Shown here: piece after piece, positions 1 to 11,585 of the stretch | Numbering within the stretch: the first letter of the stretch is position 1 | Layout of the letters: each line of letters opens with the position of its first letter | Assembly (NCBI GenBank): GCA_002989075.1 | Contig: PSQN01000005.1 | Coordinates: 372,001-436,000, forward strand | Source: Arthonia radiata | Taxonomy: Eukaryota > Ascomycota > Arthoniomycetes > Arthoniales > Arthoniaceae | Length of the DNA: 64,000 nucleotides | Direction of reading: 5' to 3' | Program-made: the position numbers and the translations under genes | Notes under the pieces: model-generated | What the model was told of the DNA's origin: nothing | What the model saw: the letters and a program-made list of their open reading frames with translations, nothing else | Databases searched by the model: none

Positions 1-3000
1 TTGCTGGGTTGCATTTACGTCAGTCGTTCCCTCCGCAGTACCTGGGCGGGATGATGGTAGATTCTGATTAGATGCCGACGGAGAGCTCTGTGTAGCACGC
101 GCGCCTTGCGTTTTCTGTTGTTTCGCCTCCTGCTGCTTTCTGATTTGCTGGAAGTCGTCGCGAGAAGTTCGCAGATGGTAATATAGAGCTTGTGGATATT
201 GCTTCGCGATCTTCATCAAAATGCCGCGCACAATACGCGCCTCTGGCTTTGATGTGCTGACCAGGAGCTGAGGAATGAAGGTGATCCAGTACCATATAGG
301 TGTGTCACCTTTGTAGTCTTCGAACGTCTTGGCTATCGCGCCTTCTTGATTGTCGAGACTAAGCAGCCAGAGAACACGACTCAACGACTTGCGCGACTTG
401 GCGTTCTTATGCGTACCAGCCGCTTCCAAGTAACAGCTGAGCGCAGAGGTAGCTTTGCTCATGTCAGAAGGATTTTCTCTGTAGAGCTGCTCATTGTAAC
501 GACCCCACTCAACCCATGCCTTCGCCAACTTCAGCTCAAAGCCCAATGCACTTGAGAATGCCTCGTTTGCTTCATTGGTCTGGTTCTGACGCGCAAGGAA
601 CATACCCTTGAGCGTGTAGAACTCGGCTTTCTGTGGGTTACCAAAGTAGTTAAGGTTGGTGTTGTTGATGACTTCCAAACCGATCTGTAGCTCTGAAGGG
701 TTATGATAATGGCATTTAGCCTGTTCTCGAAGCTTCAAGAACGCTTCTTGGATCTCGATGTTGGGTAGAGTGTAGATCGTGCTCAACTGCTGTATGCACA
801 CCTCGGCCAACTGATGCTTCCTCGCAACGTGCGCAAATTTGTTAATAGTCCACGCAGTCTCATGGTATCCACGATAGGCGAAAGAGTTGCCACTGGCGTT
901 GTTCTGCTGTTGAGGCACCAAACTTAGGTACTTATCGTTAATCAGTTGGAAAATGTGCCGCCGCCAAGTGACCAAGTCTTGCCATGTGTTGATGTCGTCC
1001 CAGAAGTTGGGTAGGCGGTCTCGCCAAGTACCCAGCAACAACTTGAGCTCTGGCGCTTTCTGATCCAGGTTGTTCGCCGTGGTCTGGTTCAAGGACTGGC
1101 TGATGACACTGGCATCGTGAAGCTCAACCAGTTGCTGAAAGCTTTGCAGAATGGGAATGTGCGCGTTAGTAATATGCTTGGGAAGTTGATGCCACTTCCG
1201 AATGGAAAGCTGTGTGGACTCATCACATATGCGTCCAAAGCCTTGCGGTGTTTCTGCATTGTTGTGGAGATTTAGTAATGACATGAAGGATTGGAAGAAC
1301 ATGCGCCGAGGAGTCGGCGCGTCAGCCACACTCTTAACCACCGCATTGAGCTGCTTAAGCTGGTCGGGGGTATTCCAACGGTCAAACTGTCGCCATACTG
1401 AGTCCAGATAGAGATCGTTAAGATTATCCACCTTGGCAAAATCGCTGAGTATGTCCCATTGCTGAAGTTTCTGAGCGCAAATCACCCAGTGATCCTCCCA
1501 CAACATATATTCACCTTGTGAGAAGGGCGACTCGCCAGTCCTAGCTTTCAGAGTCGCGCTTTCAAAAGTACGCTGTGCCTTGTCCCAGTTGCCAATTTGC
1601 TCATATGATAGGGCGGTGTTTGTAGTAAGAAACTGACTGCGTCGTCTCCAGAGTCCGTAAAAGAGGTCCTCTTCCTGAAGGTCGGCATAGAGGACTGCGA
1701 GAGCGTCAAGATTGCTCTCGCGAACGGCGGTTGTATCTATGAGAGGATCGATAGCATTTGACTCCATGAAAGTCAGGCCAGTAAACCAAGCGTTGTAAGT
1801 GCGAGCAATGAATTTGACAAGATGGTGCGGAATCGCGATACGCGGGTTTTCGCATCGAGCAACGCCTTCGACAAGCGCTTGTGGACAATTGGGTCGCTTG
1901 TCAATTTGTCTGGCGTGCCAGTCTCTTGTGAGTAGCGAGATCATCTCTTTTTTCATCTCGTTTTGTTCTTCTTTGACAAGGCAGGACCAGAATATTGGGA
2001 ACAGCGCGACCCACATGTCTTTGGCAAGATGAGCGTCAGTGTGCTGCAGGTGGCAGAGTGGACCAAGAATGTGGGACACGCGCAAGTCGGCTGCCTGGGT
2101 GATGAAGTCCTTGTGCTTGGCCATGAGCGTCTCATAACCCTCGTCAATCATGGCATCATTGGCTTGCTTACGGCCACCACTGAAAGCTTGTGAGAGACTT
2201 GCTAGCTTGAAATCATCGGGTGCTAGACTAGCTTGCTTGTCGCCATCCGTAGAGCCCAGAAGTAATTGTATCGCCTGGCTCAACCAGAAGGTCTCACACA
2301 GCGGTTCCCAGTTCTGGGCGCAAATCAGATACAAAGCGCGCTTGTTGGCCGACCGACTCAAATGACGGTCGAACAGTCTCATGAAGCGGTCACGCATGTC
2401 GATGTTGGAAGCCCGCGTACCGATGAGGAAAGCAGGCTCCAAACGGACTGCGAGTTCCGACCTCGTGATCTTGGAATCCTCGTAAATGCGAATGACGATG
2501 TCCAGAAACTTCTCAAAAAGCGTAGGATCGGGTCGGTGTTCGAAGCTCATCATTTTGAGGATCACCGCATTCTTCTCCTTAAGCGTAGGATACGGCTGAT
2601 CAATATCAAGTGCATATTTGGCGACCAGATCAACAATCTTGGAGCATATTGCCGTGTTCGTCGACTTTTCAATCAGGGTAGTCAGCGTCGTTAAGAAAGG
2701 TCTTCGATGATCATTGAGTTGTGTCACTCTTGCTGACAATACGTCAATGAGCTTTACGATCAGACTGTTCGTGATTTCTGCCAAGGCCGCGTCCTGCGGA
2801 GTCCCGGCCTGTACTTCGCCAGCTCTTGCACCTTGAGCTACGGCAAGCTGCGGGTTCTGGCCGACAAAACTCAGATGGTCTTTAACATACTGAGTAAGCA
2901 GTTTCATCACTTGCGGAACATGCTGGTCAATCTCTTCCGGCCGGCAGGCAGCGAAAGCACCAAGTATGTTTACCCCAACGATGACGTTGCTGCCCGACAA

Positions 3001-6000
3001 AGCTTCTGTGGCAACTGTTGAAAGAAACGAGACGAATTCTGATCGTGGTCCCTCGGTCGCCTCACCGCTCTCATCGTCCCTGACCTCTTTGGGTACTGTT
3101 TGAAGGATGCGTCGTACGAGCGGCTGCCGTCCGAGTACGTCTTCCTCATCCTCGGCAAACAAGCAGTCCTGCACATCCACATCACGTAGGCGAAGTGGCT
3201 TTTCGAGGAGCTTTTGCAAGAGACCATGTCGTTCTTGTACCCATTCGTCGGACTTGATGCTTACCATCGCGCTCACTAGTTGGAGGGTGTTGACGTATCT
3301 TGTGATGGTCTGCTCGGGCTTCTCGTCTTGCTTGACTTCTGCCGTAAGATTCGTCTCGGTCTGTTTTGGAAACATAGTGCCAATGTCGAGGTCACTCCAG
3401 AAAGGCGCGGAAAGAAAGTTTGAGAATAATTGAAGGCTGCGGCGACATACTTCCGCGGCCTGAGTAAGATGAGCAACATATGCTGGGCTCTGCTCTTTGC
3501 TCCTTTGAGATGGCAGAGGATAACGGTCAGGTAAGTAAGCAATGAACTGCACCAAAAACTTGATGACTCTCATCCTCAGCGAAGAATCGCCAAGGTACGA
3601 GTGGTGCGTATCTTCCCCAACAATCTCGGTGCCATCAGCCCTTCTCTTCGGCGGCCTGGGAGATTCGGGCTTTCGTCCAAGTGTCTCGGCCACATAGCGC
3701 CTCTCCCATGTCCATAGCAGTGACAAGAAGCCGAGCAATGTCTTCTTATTGTCCATTGACGTTGTCGGTAGGGAGCCGACTCGAGCGATTGAGGAGATGA
3801 TCATTTGCGAGAATGTTTCCTTGGCATCATAGAAAAGGTCAGGGTGCCGACCTATGAAATTGAAAACAGCGAGGAAGAGCTGCAAGTTCGTTGGATCGTC
3901 GTTGATCGCTCGTCGGGCTGCTTCTGCCCACCAGGGAAGCTTACCATCGCCTTTGTGAACCTTTGGAATGACTGGTTCAATGATCTCCAGTGCTTGCGAG
4001 CAAAGGCACCTAGCCTCGCTTGTGTGAGCGCCAATAAGATGGACATAGATGGGCATAAATATCTTGGCGGGTGTGTCGTAGAACGCAGTAAAGTATGCAA
4101 GCACAACATGTGCCGCCCATTTGTTGAGCACATCTTCCAGCTTGTTCCAGGTCCAACAGAACTTAATAAGATCCTTGCGGGCCTCAGAGACGAGCGGATG
4201 ATAATATTTCAGCAGCATTGCCGTCATTTGCAGTAACTCCATGCGGAAGTGATCCGTGTGAGCGGGAGTCTTGTCGTCCAATGGGTCTATGAGGGTTTGT
4301 GGACGCCAGAGCTTGGTCTGAATAAGGCCTATAGAGTGCTTGTTGACGATCTCGGTGCCCGTACTGATCGAGTTCCAATTCTCCATTACGTCTTTGGCAA
4401 GGATCGGATTCAAGAGGTACCGGATCAAGTACGCTTTCATCTTTTCGGAGCAAGTATTGGCCTCGAGTGTGTTTAGACACCTCTCAAAGAGCTGCTTGCA
4501 GTATTCAGCATTGGCCCCTTTTATGATCTTGTCGTATATGAAGCTTTGCATGTCGTGCGTTTCCTTGAGCTCGCTCGAAGTCACAGCGCCTAGTACGCTA
4601 AAAAGACAGTCCCAATCTTGAGGCTCATCGCGGAGATAAGCTGTGAGAATGGCCACTACGCGCTCGCTCGTCTGCTCTCCGGCGAGTCGCATCTCGGAGG
4701 GAACAGTGTTGTTTTGCAGTCGTGACTCAAGGGTCTTGCCACTCGTCATCAAGAAACCTCTGAAATCAGCGTTTTTGAGCAGAGCTTCACGGCATTCCGT
4801 GAATGAACACATCACATGGGTGATCTGAATCACATTGCTTGCGATGATCAGCCACTCGGAGTGTGAGACTTCTCCAGACAATGATCCTGTCAGGGACTCC
4901 ATGTTCTTCAGCATCGTCTCACGAAGGTTGCGGCTGCTTGGATCTGCAGCAATTTGTGCAATAAAGCGGCCGAACTCCCGGTCCGTGGCTACGCGCTTCT
5001 GATACCGCTCCCAAAACTCCTTGGCATATCTGTTGAGATACTTGACTAAGGGTTCGCGAAAGGGGCTGTAGTGCGTTCTTCGTAACGTTTTCTCGAGCTC
5101 CATGACCTTGCTTATCAGGGGGTCCATAAAGGCACTTGCGGCCGGTGGTAGCAGATGGAAGATTTCAAAGATAGCCTTTACCATCTTGATAGCGTCGTTC
5201 TGCTCGGCTAGGTGGAAAGAGGCTCGCTGCAGGATCTCGGTGGTCGCGATTTGCGAGACATTATCAAGCAGGCGTGATCCAATCTCGACCTTGAAGTAGT
5301 TCTTAAGTATTTGCAGAAGTCGGGCAAGACAGTGCAGGTTATCAAGCCTGAGCCTCGTGGCATCTTGCAGACTGAATAGGATTGGCCGCAAGCCTCCTTG
5401 AAGAACATCCTTCGGCAACTTTTCTTGACGGTCAACAACAAGTTTGAGTGCCTCATTGGCGGCGTCAACAACCTTCGCATGCTTATCGTAGAGAGACTTG
5501 AAGAAGATCGTGATCGCACGCGGTCGCGTCTTTTGGCTGGGTGAGCCGCCAAAGTCTGGAAAGTCGATAGCTATCGACAGAAGATGCAAGCAAGACACCT
5601 TGAGTTGAATGACCTGCTCTAGCGCCCTCTGATCATGAGCTCCACGTCCGGGCATGGCCTCACAATTCGCTTCCGCTAACAACGATGCCTCTTTGAAGAA
5701 GCGTGCGATGTTATCGCTCGACTGCAATAGATCGTGGCCTAGCTCTATGAAATAAGCAACACCCTCGATGTAGCCGATTTGCTGCGGATATGGCAAGGCT
5801 CTGAGCGGCTTGCCGAACACAGTTGAGAGGAAGACTGCTTTCACCGGTTCGATGAGCTCAGGCACTTGCATCCCCGCGATGTTGGCAAGAAGTTTGAAGC
5901 ATTTCTGGGCAGCGCTGCGCACGTGTGGGCTCGTGTGGACGAGTTCGAGAACGAGAAAGCTGCAGAGACTATAAGTCGTACCAGATGATCGCAGAGCCTC

Positions 6001-9000
6001 TTCTTTCGTCAGGTTGGCGTTGCACTTCTGGATGATGACATCCAAAGTGTCCAGAGCATGTATGCGAGTTGCCTGAGGTAAGTCTTCCGGCAGATCTTTC
6101 GCGGCATACATCAGCGCACGCGCAATATCGATCTGCTTGGTCGCCAGCCAGGCACTGCCCATGTCAAAGTCGGTTGCAAGAATATTGACACCCAACGCTC
6201 CCCCAGACTTCGACCACCACTCCTCCATGTAGCAATGATGGCAGCATCGCGACAACAGTTGCATAAAGAGTGGTAGTGATGTAACGCTTTCCCGACTACC
6301 AATGATCGTGATCAAAAGATCGCGTAGGTCTAGGATGGACTTCTGAGCAGTATTGCGCACCTCTCGATTGTTGGAGGCCAGGCAGTCCACAATCACGTTT
6401 ACGATCACGCGATGATCAATAGCTAGCGTGCCCTCGCTTGCATCAACGTCAAAAGTTTGCGGGTCCTGATTGCGATCTTGCACGGCCTGAGCGATTTCCA
6501 AGATCGCAAAATGCCGGAGCACATCATCAAGCAGATGAGAGGCTTCGTTGGCAAGCTCAGGGACGCACACAGCGTCGAATAGACTTCGTAGAACATTCTG
6601 CAGATCGTGCTGCTGGCCGTCTCTTTTCGCGATGGAAAGATGCTGCGAAGCCTGCAGAGAGACATTACGCGTTGGGATGCCGGTTGCGGAACTCAAGCTT
6701 TGCGCGTAGGTACGGACTTGGTGCACAAAGTCAGCAGGCAGATTGTCTTGACCCAGAACTAGCTTAATGTGAGCGACGACCAGCTTGAACGCTTGCTGCT
6801 TCTGTAGTGTTTGAGCCGTCTTCGCGGAGCCTCCTCTGGCAGCCGTTTCGCTGATCTTAGCGCAAGCAGTGTTCAAGCCCAGCTTTGCTGGGAATCGGCC
6901 CATCGTTGACGTCCCGATCAGCTTCAAGTCTACCGTCGGAGCGCGATCAGAGTATGTCTCGTACCCAAGATGTGGAGGTCCCTCGAGGAATTTGCGGTTT
7001 CGCCCTCCAAGCTTTCCGAGAATACGCATGGTTGTATGTGAATGGAAATGGTTGTAGGGCCCAGGCTTGAGATGCGCCCACAAAGCAGCCATCAGATCGT
7101 CAATAACAGGTGCCATGATCGGATCTAGATAATCCGCAGTGAGATTGTCGACACAAAGTTCAAGGGTTCGAAGTCCTTGACTGACGAGCTCGGATCCAGC
7201 CCGTAGCGCGAGGACCAAGGGCTTCATTAGATAGCTGAGATGAGGCAAAAGGTTACTAAGTCTTGCAGGGACTGTCAAGGAAAGCTCGACATATAGATCC
7301 TGGTCTTCCGTTGTCCTCGCGGCAGCGATGAGATTATTCAAGACCTCAAGCAGCATCTCTAAGAGGGGCAAGATCTCGTGGTAGAGGTGCTCGAATCGGC
7401 CACCTCCTATGCTTCTGAACAGGCTTCGAAGCAGGTGGAAATAGTTCTCTGGCTTTTCCGCTGTTGTCGAGAGCTTGATCGACTTCGTGACGAGGGCGTT
7501 TACGTGTGGCAACAGCACTTGCTCATTATGCTGTGAGAACAACGTCACCGCCATAAACGACAGCTTGAACAAGCGAAGAAGGATGCTCGATTGTTCGTCA
7601 TCTGCACACCCAACATCCTCGATGCGACTCATCAGGAATTGGAGCAGCATTCCCGCAAAGCTGGGAGAAGTGGCCTCACTGGCGAGAAGAAATTGAGGGA
7701 TGTGCACCAGCGCCGGATGCTTGAACATCATCTCATAAAAGTGTGGTATCTCGGAGTGGAAGATTTCTTGGAAGGTTGCCAGGTCGACGTGATGAAAGAT
7801 AGTGGCGAAGCTCTCAAGCAATTCCTTTTCTTCTCGATTCGTCACACCTGGCTGGCTCGAAACTACTTCTCCAGGAATCTTGCTAGCATCTTTACTGGGG
7901 CGGTCTGTCTCATAATACTGGAACATTTTGGTCCCCTCGTGGAGCAACTTGGTCAGAACTTGCACTTCTTCTGCGCTGAAGCCGCAAGCTAGTTCACTCC
8001 AGTTGACAGGCGCAATGCTTGGCTCTATCATATTTCGGGGATTACAGATTCTGAGCTGATAGAAGACACCCTTGAGGCCGTTGACCAGGGTTCGAAATAG
8101 AAACTTGTTGTCAAATACCGGCGTCGTTCCCCGCTCTCGTGGATTGCTAAGTTTAATTGGATTTACTGCAAAGATGTCCATCTCGTCCCAAGTTGGCGGC
8201 TGATCGTCTTGAATAAAGAAGTCTGCGTTTGTGAGCTCAGGCGACTTCGGATTGTGCTCTTTCGACGCCTTGAGCGCGTTGGGATACTGCCGGTTCATTG
8301 CAGCAAACTTGTCTCCAGCTGCGTCAAGGATAGCGATGAAGAAGTATCGCGCCTCTTGCTTATCGTCAAGCCGAGAAATGCACTCCGCCATGTTCATCAT
8401 CAGTTTCGCACTCATAGTTTGAAAGCTTGTACCAGTGACCGTTCCGAGCAAATTGGAGCGGTATACCTTGACCGTGCTACGTATCTGACCGACTGTCAAT
8501 TTACCTCGTACGTGATGAAGCAGATCCGCCAACGTGCTATACGCGATTGGTTTCAAAGCCTCGTAGGAGGTCAGACTGTCACCCAGAAGTGTGCGCTCGT
8601 CTAAGAGGTCATCGATGACACCCAGAAAGATCTCCCTAAAATTGAAATTGATGAGGTGTCGCATGGCTACCAAAAGCTCCCTCCTGACGGCGCATCGCTC
8701 TTTTGGACAGTCACGCAGAAGCCGCACCACGATTCGCGGCAGCTTCGGGAGAAACCCTTGCATCTTCTGCGCGTATTGACGCAGAATGTAGGCTAGGAAA
8801 CTCATAGTCTTAACTTGAGCATTCACCATCTCACCAAAGGCTGTGCGATTCTTGATGTCTTTCGCAATACCGTAGTGTATTGTTTGTTGCTGGGCAGCTT
8901 GTGCATGCGCCTGCTCTTGTAGAGGTGCTTGAGTTTCAAGAACTTTTATGACGCGCGGCATAAAGGCCTCGACGTTTCGAGGAACAGAGTCGCGGTGGGC

Positions 9001-9699
9001 TTGGAAGATTGACACTACGGTGATTGGGCATTCTGCCAGCACCTTGAAGGACTGCGTGCTTTTTAGCAATGGCCGGGCTTTCTGCTGATCGCTGCGCAGA
9101 TCACTCGCTTGACTGCTGGCATCGTTGATTGAGACCGCAGGCGAGCCAGGTCGTGGGGATGATGTGAGCTGGCTCGAGGCGGCAGCTGTGCTCGAGCCTG
9201 ACTGCAGCGCGTTGTCGCCGAAGGACTCCCCTACGATCGATTCGATATTGTCCAGTATCTTCAACACTATATCAAGGTACTCTTGAACGTGCGCACCGAG
9301 CTTTCTGCCATGGCTGCGCAGCGTGTCCATGCATATCTTGATGCAGAGGATGGCATTGTCTTCGTTCTCAATGGGGACGAGGGAGTATAGTCGCTTGATG
9401 ATATCCTCCACGTACGGGCCTAATGGCTCAGCGAGATTGCCTTGGAAGCGTTGCAGCACTTGCAGCAGATTGTTGCGCAGCTTTTGCTCCGGCGAGGTGC
9501 TAATGAAGCTGGGATTGCCGCCGAGCAGTTCGAGACCGACGGGTATGAAGCGGGAAAGGAAGGGTAGATAATGGGTATTGTCTTGGGCCCACTCCTCCAC
9601 ATGCTCCTTGATCTCGACGGCGATGCCAGCCTTGCGACTGAGATCGATGGTCTGATCTTGAAGGCCATTGACGGCAGTGTCCATCTCTTTTTCGAACAT
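1..9699 (-). CDS. TRA1: Tra1, PIKK-family subunit of SAGA/NuA4 (5' 3,233 codons; 3' end outside window)
   Basis: The reverse strand is one open frame from an ATG at 9699 to base 1 with no intron, about 3,233 codons. Tra1 is the very large pseudokinase shared by the SAGA and NuA4 histone acetyltransferase complexes; in the nucleus it contacts activators and recruits the complexes to promoters. The translation is almost all helical repeats (HEAT/TPR-like), and from about residue 2600 to the window edge it reads as the FAT domain (for example WTICAQKLQQW-like helices and the TYNAWFTGLTF segment). Yeast Tra1 is about 3,744 residues, so the FRB, kinase-like and FATC parts should lie to the left of base 1. 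A Ser/Gln-rich low-complexity stretch ends the visible part, a normal place for a linker before the kinase-like domain. The start is the first Met; a second in-frame Met is five codons later. Family assignment rests on length and overall sequence, not on a search. Confidence 0.9.
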   Translation of the reverse strand, partial: MFEKEMDTAVNGLQDQTIDLSRKAGIAVEIKEHVEEWAQDNTHYLPFLSRFIPVGLELLGGNPSFISTSPEQKLRNNLLQVLQRFQGNLAEPLGPYVEDIIKRLYSLVPIENEDNAILCIKICMDTLRSHGRKLGAHVQEYLDIVLKILDNIESIVGESFGDNALQSGSSTAAASSQLTSSPRPGSPAVSINDASSQASDLRSDQQKARPLLKSTQSFKVLAECPITVVSIFQAHRDSVPRNVEAFMPRVIKVLETQAPLQEQAHAQAAQQQTIHYGIAKDIKNRTAFGEMVNAQVKTMSFLAYILRQYAQKMQGFLPKLPRIVVRLLRDCPKERCAVRRELLVAMRHLINFNFREIFLGVIDDLLDERTLLGDSLTSYEALKPIAYSTLADLLHHVRGKLTVGQIRSTVKVYRSNLLGTVTGTSFQTMSAKLMMNMAECISRLDDKQEARYFFIAILDAAGDKFAAMNRQYPNALKASKEHNPKSPELTNADFFIQDDQPPTWDEMDIFAVNPIKLSNPRERGTTPVFDNKFLFRTLVNGLKGVFYQLRICNPRNMIEPSIAPVNWSELACGFSAEEVQVLTKLLHEGTKMFQYYETDRPSKDASKIPGEVVSSQPGVTNREEKELLESFATIFHHVDLATFQEIFHSEIPHFYEMMFKHPALVHIPQFLLASEATSPSFAGMLLQFLMSRIEDVGCADDEQSSILLRLFKLSFMAVTLFSQHNEQVLLPHVNALVTKSIKLSTTAEKPENYFHLLRSLFRSIGGGRFEHLYHEILPLLEMLLEVLNNLIAAARTTEDQDLYVELSLTVPARLSNLLPHLSYLMKPLVLALRAGSELVSQGLRTLELCVDNLTADYLDPIMAPVIDDLMAALWAHLKPGPYNHFHSHTTMRILGKLGGRNRKFLEGPPHLGYETYSDRAPTVDLKLIGTSTMGRFPAKLGLNTACAKISETAARGGSAKTAQTLQKQQAFKLVVAHIKLVLGQDNLPADFVHQVRTYAQSLSSATGIPTRNVSLQASQHLSIAKRDGQQHDLQNVLRSLFDAVCVPELANEASHLLDDVLRHFAILEIAQAVQDRNQDPQTFDVDASEGTLAIDHRVIVNVIVDCLASNNREVRNTAQKSILDLRDLLITIIGSRESVTSLPLFMQLLSRCCHHCYMEEWWSKSGGALGVNILATDFDMGSAWLATKQIDIARALMYAAKDLPEDLPQATRIHALDTLDVIIQKCNANLTKEEALRSSGTTYSLCSFLVLELVHTSPHVRSAAQKCFKLLANIAGMQVPELIEPVKAVFLSTVFGKPLRALPYPQQIGYIEGVAYFIELGHDLLQSSDNIARFFKEASLLAEANCEAMPGRGAHDQRALEQVIQLKVSCLHLLSIAIDFPDFGGSPSQKTRPRAITIFFKSLYDKHAKVVDAANEALKLVVDRQEKLPKDVLQGGLRPILFSLQDATRLRLDNLHCLARLLQILKNYFKVEIGSRLLDNVSQIATTEILQRASFHLAEQNDAIKMVKAIFEIFHLLPPAASAFMDPLISKVMELEKTLRRTHYSPFREPLVKYLNRYAKEFWERYQKRVATDREFGRFIAQIAADPSSRNLRETMLKNMESLTGSLSGEVSHSEWLIIASNVIQITHVMCSFTECREALLKNADFRGFLMTSGKTLESRLQNNTVPSEMRLAGEQTSERVVAILTAYLRDEPQDWDCLFSVLGAVTSSELKETHDMQSFIYDKIIKGANAEYCKQLFERCLNTLEANTCSEKMKAYLIRYLLNPILAKDVMENWNSISTGTEIVNKHSIGLIQTKLWRPQTLIDPLDDKTPAHTDHFRMELLQMTAMLLKYYHPLVSEARKDLIKFCWTWNKLEDVLNKWAAHVVLAYFTAFYDTPAKIFMPIYVHLIGAHTSEARCLCSQALEIIEPVIPKVHKGDGKLPWWAEAARRAINDDPTNLQLFLAVFNFIGRHPDLFYDAKETFSQMIISSIARVGSLPTTSMDNKKTLLGFLSLLWTWERRYVAETLGRKPESPRPPKRRADGTEIVGEDTHHSYLGDSSLRMRVIKFLVQFIAYLPDRYPLPSQRSKEQSPAYVAHLTQAAEVCRRSLQLFSNFLSAPFWSDLDIGTMFPKQTETNLTAEVKQDEKPEQTITRYVNTLQLVSAMVSIKSDEWVQERHGLLQKLLEKPLRLRDVDVQDCLFAEDEEDVLGRQPLVRRILQTVPKEVRDDESGEATEGPRSEFVSFLSTVATEALSGSNVIVGVNILGAFAACRPEEIDQHVPQVMKLLTQYVKDHLSFVGQNPQLAVAQGARAGEVQAGTPQDAALAEITNSLIVKLIDVLSARVTQLNDHRRPFLTTLTTLIEKSTNTAICSKIVDLVAKYALDIDQPYPTLKEKNAVILKMMSFEHRPDPTLFEKFLDIVIRIYEDSKITRSELAVRLEPAFLIGTRASNIDMRDRFMRLFDRHLSRSANKRALYLICAQNWEPLCETFWLSQAIQLLLGSTDGDKQASLAPDDFKLASLSQAFSGGRKQANDAMIDEGYETLMAKHKDFITQAADLRVSHILGPLCHLQHTDAHLAKDMWVALFPIFWSCLVKEEQNEMKKEMISLLTRDWHARQIDKRPNCPQALVEGVARCENPRIAIPHHLVKFIARTYNAWFTGLTFMESNAIDPLIDTTAVRESNLDALAVLYADLQEEDLFYGLWRRRSQFLTTNTALSYEQIGNWDKAQRTFESATLKARTGESPFSQGEYMLWEDHWVICAQKLQQWDILSDFAKVDNLNDLYLDSVWRQFDRWNTPDQLKQLNAVVKSVADAPTPRRMFFQSFMSLLNLHNNAETPQGFGRICDESTQLSIRKWHQLPKHITNAHIPILQSFQQLVELHDASVISQSLNQTTANNLDQKAPELKLLLGTWRDRLPNFWDDINTWQDLVTWRRHIFQLINDKYLSLVPQQQNNASGNSFAYRGYHETAWTINKFAHVARKHQLAEVCIQQLSTIYTLPNIEIQEAFLKLREQAKCHYHNPSELQIGLEVINNTNLNYFGNPQKAEFYTLKGMFLARQNQTNEANEAFSSALGFELKLAKAWVEWGRYNEQLYRENPSDMSKATSALSCYLEAAGTHKNAKSRKSLSRVLWLLSLDNQEGAIAKTFEDYKGDTPIWYWITFIPQLLVSTSKPEARIVRGILMKIAKQYPQALYYHLRTSRDDFQQIRKQQEAKQQKTQGARATQSSPSASNQNLPSSRPGTAEGTTDVNATQQ

Positions 9700-11585
9700 G
9701 ATGGGGGATTAGAATCCCGGGGGAAGCCTTTGATCAGGCTAGCATTGCGGTTTGTGGGTGCATGAGAGCTCTGCGGAGCTCGTCGATCTGTAGGCAGATG
9801 TGTGGTTGAGGTACGCAGATGTGTGGTGCGCGCCGCAAAAGAGTAGCAAGAGATAGATGAGTGTGAGTATGAAGTAGGATTGATAGAATTGGGTATGAAG
9901 ACGAAGACTCGCTCGCGCGCTTAGTGAAAAGGGCAAAGCACGAGCTTCGGTGGGTGGAAAGGGAAGTGGTGAGGCACAGAGAGCGACAATGCTAGCAATT
10001 GCGAGCATTTGGTCGCGCTTGGGCGGCGTACAGCGAGTATATCCTACAGTCCAATTAGGTCTAGCTTCGAACCCATCCTGCGGTGCCACAGTCTTTATAG
10101 CTGGCTCGCCCGGAGCCGCATCTCTTGGCGGCCGGTACCTACCCACCTACCTTATGTGCCTATTCACTTTCACATTGTAACAACATCATTGAGAAGCAAT
10201 GAGCGCTTACGATCGCTGTGGGACAAAGGGTGCGGCGAGCTGAAGCAATTGGCTCTGATAGCAATGCAGCGTGTTCTGATCAACTGGCCCTCGGGTAGAA
10301 GCGACATGAGCGCCGGCGTTCTGACTTTGGACGTGGGCGAAGACAGACCCCTGGACAAGAGAAGCTGATCAGCCAACAAAAGGACCACACGAACATTCAA
10401 TGTTCTTAATCTGGCTTCAGCTCTAATATTCAGGTATTGCAACCTTGTAGGAGACGAGATATGAGACGAAAGATATCAGGAGATTGTGGCTTGACGTTCT
10501 GTGGACTTCTTAGGTACGCTCAACATGTCGCGAACGATCGCATTGACATCACTAGCACTCCGGCTCTTCAAACCCGCAGCTCTGCAGTGCATCGTGGAAA
10601 ATTCTGAAACGCAAGAGCGAGCCGCCTTACTCCCGCAGTGGCTGGCCTAGTGCTCCTGGCACTTCCATCCAATGTGCCAATCAGGCAAATATATGTTGCG
10701 AGAGAAGAGAGCATTTATTTCACGCCTTCACACTCTTGCCGTTCTCTCTTACCCCATAAGTCAAACCTCACACCATTGGGGTCGCACTATGCCTCCACTA
10801 TCGCTCGTTCACTCAGTAATTGACATGTCATCCATCCGCTGGCTGGAAAGAACCCTGATTTTTCTGCTCGTCTCTAAATGCACGGCTTCACTCTCTTCTC
10901 ATGCGAGAATGCGCTCAATCTGATGCGCCGTTTGCATATCGTTTCAGATTTTGCTAGCTACGGTCTTTGAAATCGCAGCATATTCCTTGTATGGCTGTGG
11001 TGCTCAGTCTTCGATCACTCTCAACCGCGTCGGCCATCATTAGCTCAATGCCGCTTTTCTATACTTTTTCCAAGTGCAAATGTTCTCACAGACAATTCTC
11101 TCGTACACTTTTTGCTAACATGCCTTCCCTCGGTCCCGCGCCGAAGACCTTCCGATTTTGCGTCTCGAATATGTGCCGTTTACGTATGCTGAAACGCTTC
11201 ATGCACATGTCAGGTACGTAGCTGTTGCCAAATGCTTCTCAGCCGCAACTCTGAGATGTCCGCCGCTGAGATTGTTTCCCTCTCATTCGGCGGATCGCTC
11301 AGCGACCGCGCGGGCGAGGCCGTCTACACAGGCCTTCGTCATCTCCGAGTCGTTTCAGCCAAACAACGATGAGCGAAGATCTTGACGATGAACGCAACCA
11401 GCGAATCGATATGGTCTACGAGCTCTCGAAACAGGTGTTCTCCCTGCAGAGAGTGACATACAAAAGGCCATCCTTGCTCCTTTGCGTACCTCGAACAGAG
11501 ACTCCACGCTCCACCACCACGACCCAACGCCCCGAGGCCGCAGATCGGCTTTTTGAGAATACCTGCCACCACTTCAGCCCAGACG
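9700..11585. other. Intergenic region, TRA1 promoter and upstream region of the secreted Cys-rich gene
   Basis: No open frame here has convincing coding character on either strand. It holds the divergent promoter space of TRA1 and the small secreted protein gene at 11586. A run of TACCTACC-type repeats lies at 10136-10152. An open frame starting at 11369 runs into the Cys-rich gene in another frame and may be only an upstream ORF. Confidence 0.5.
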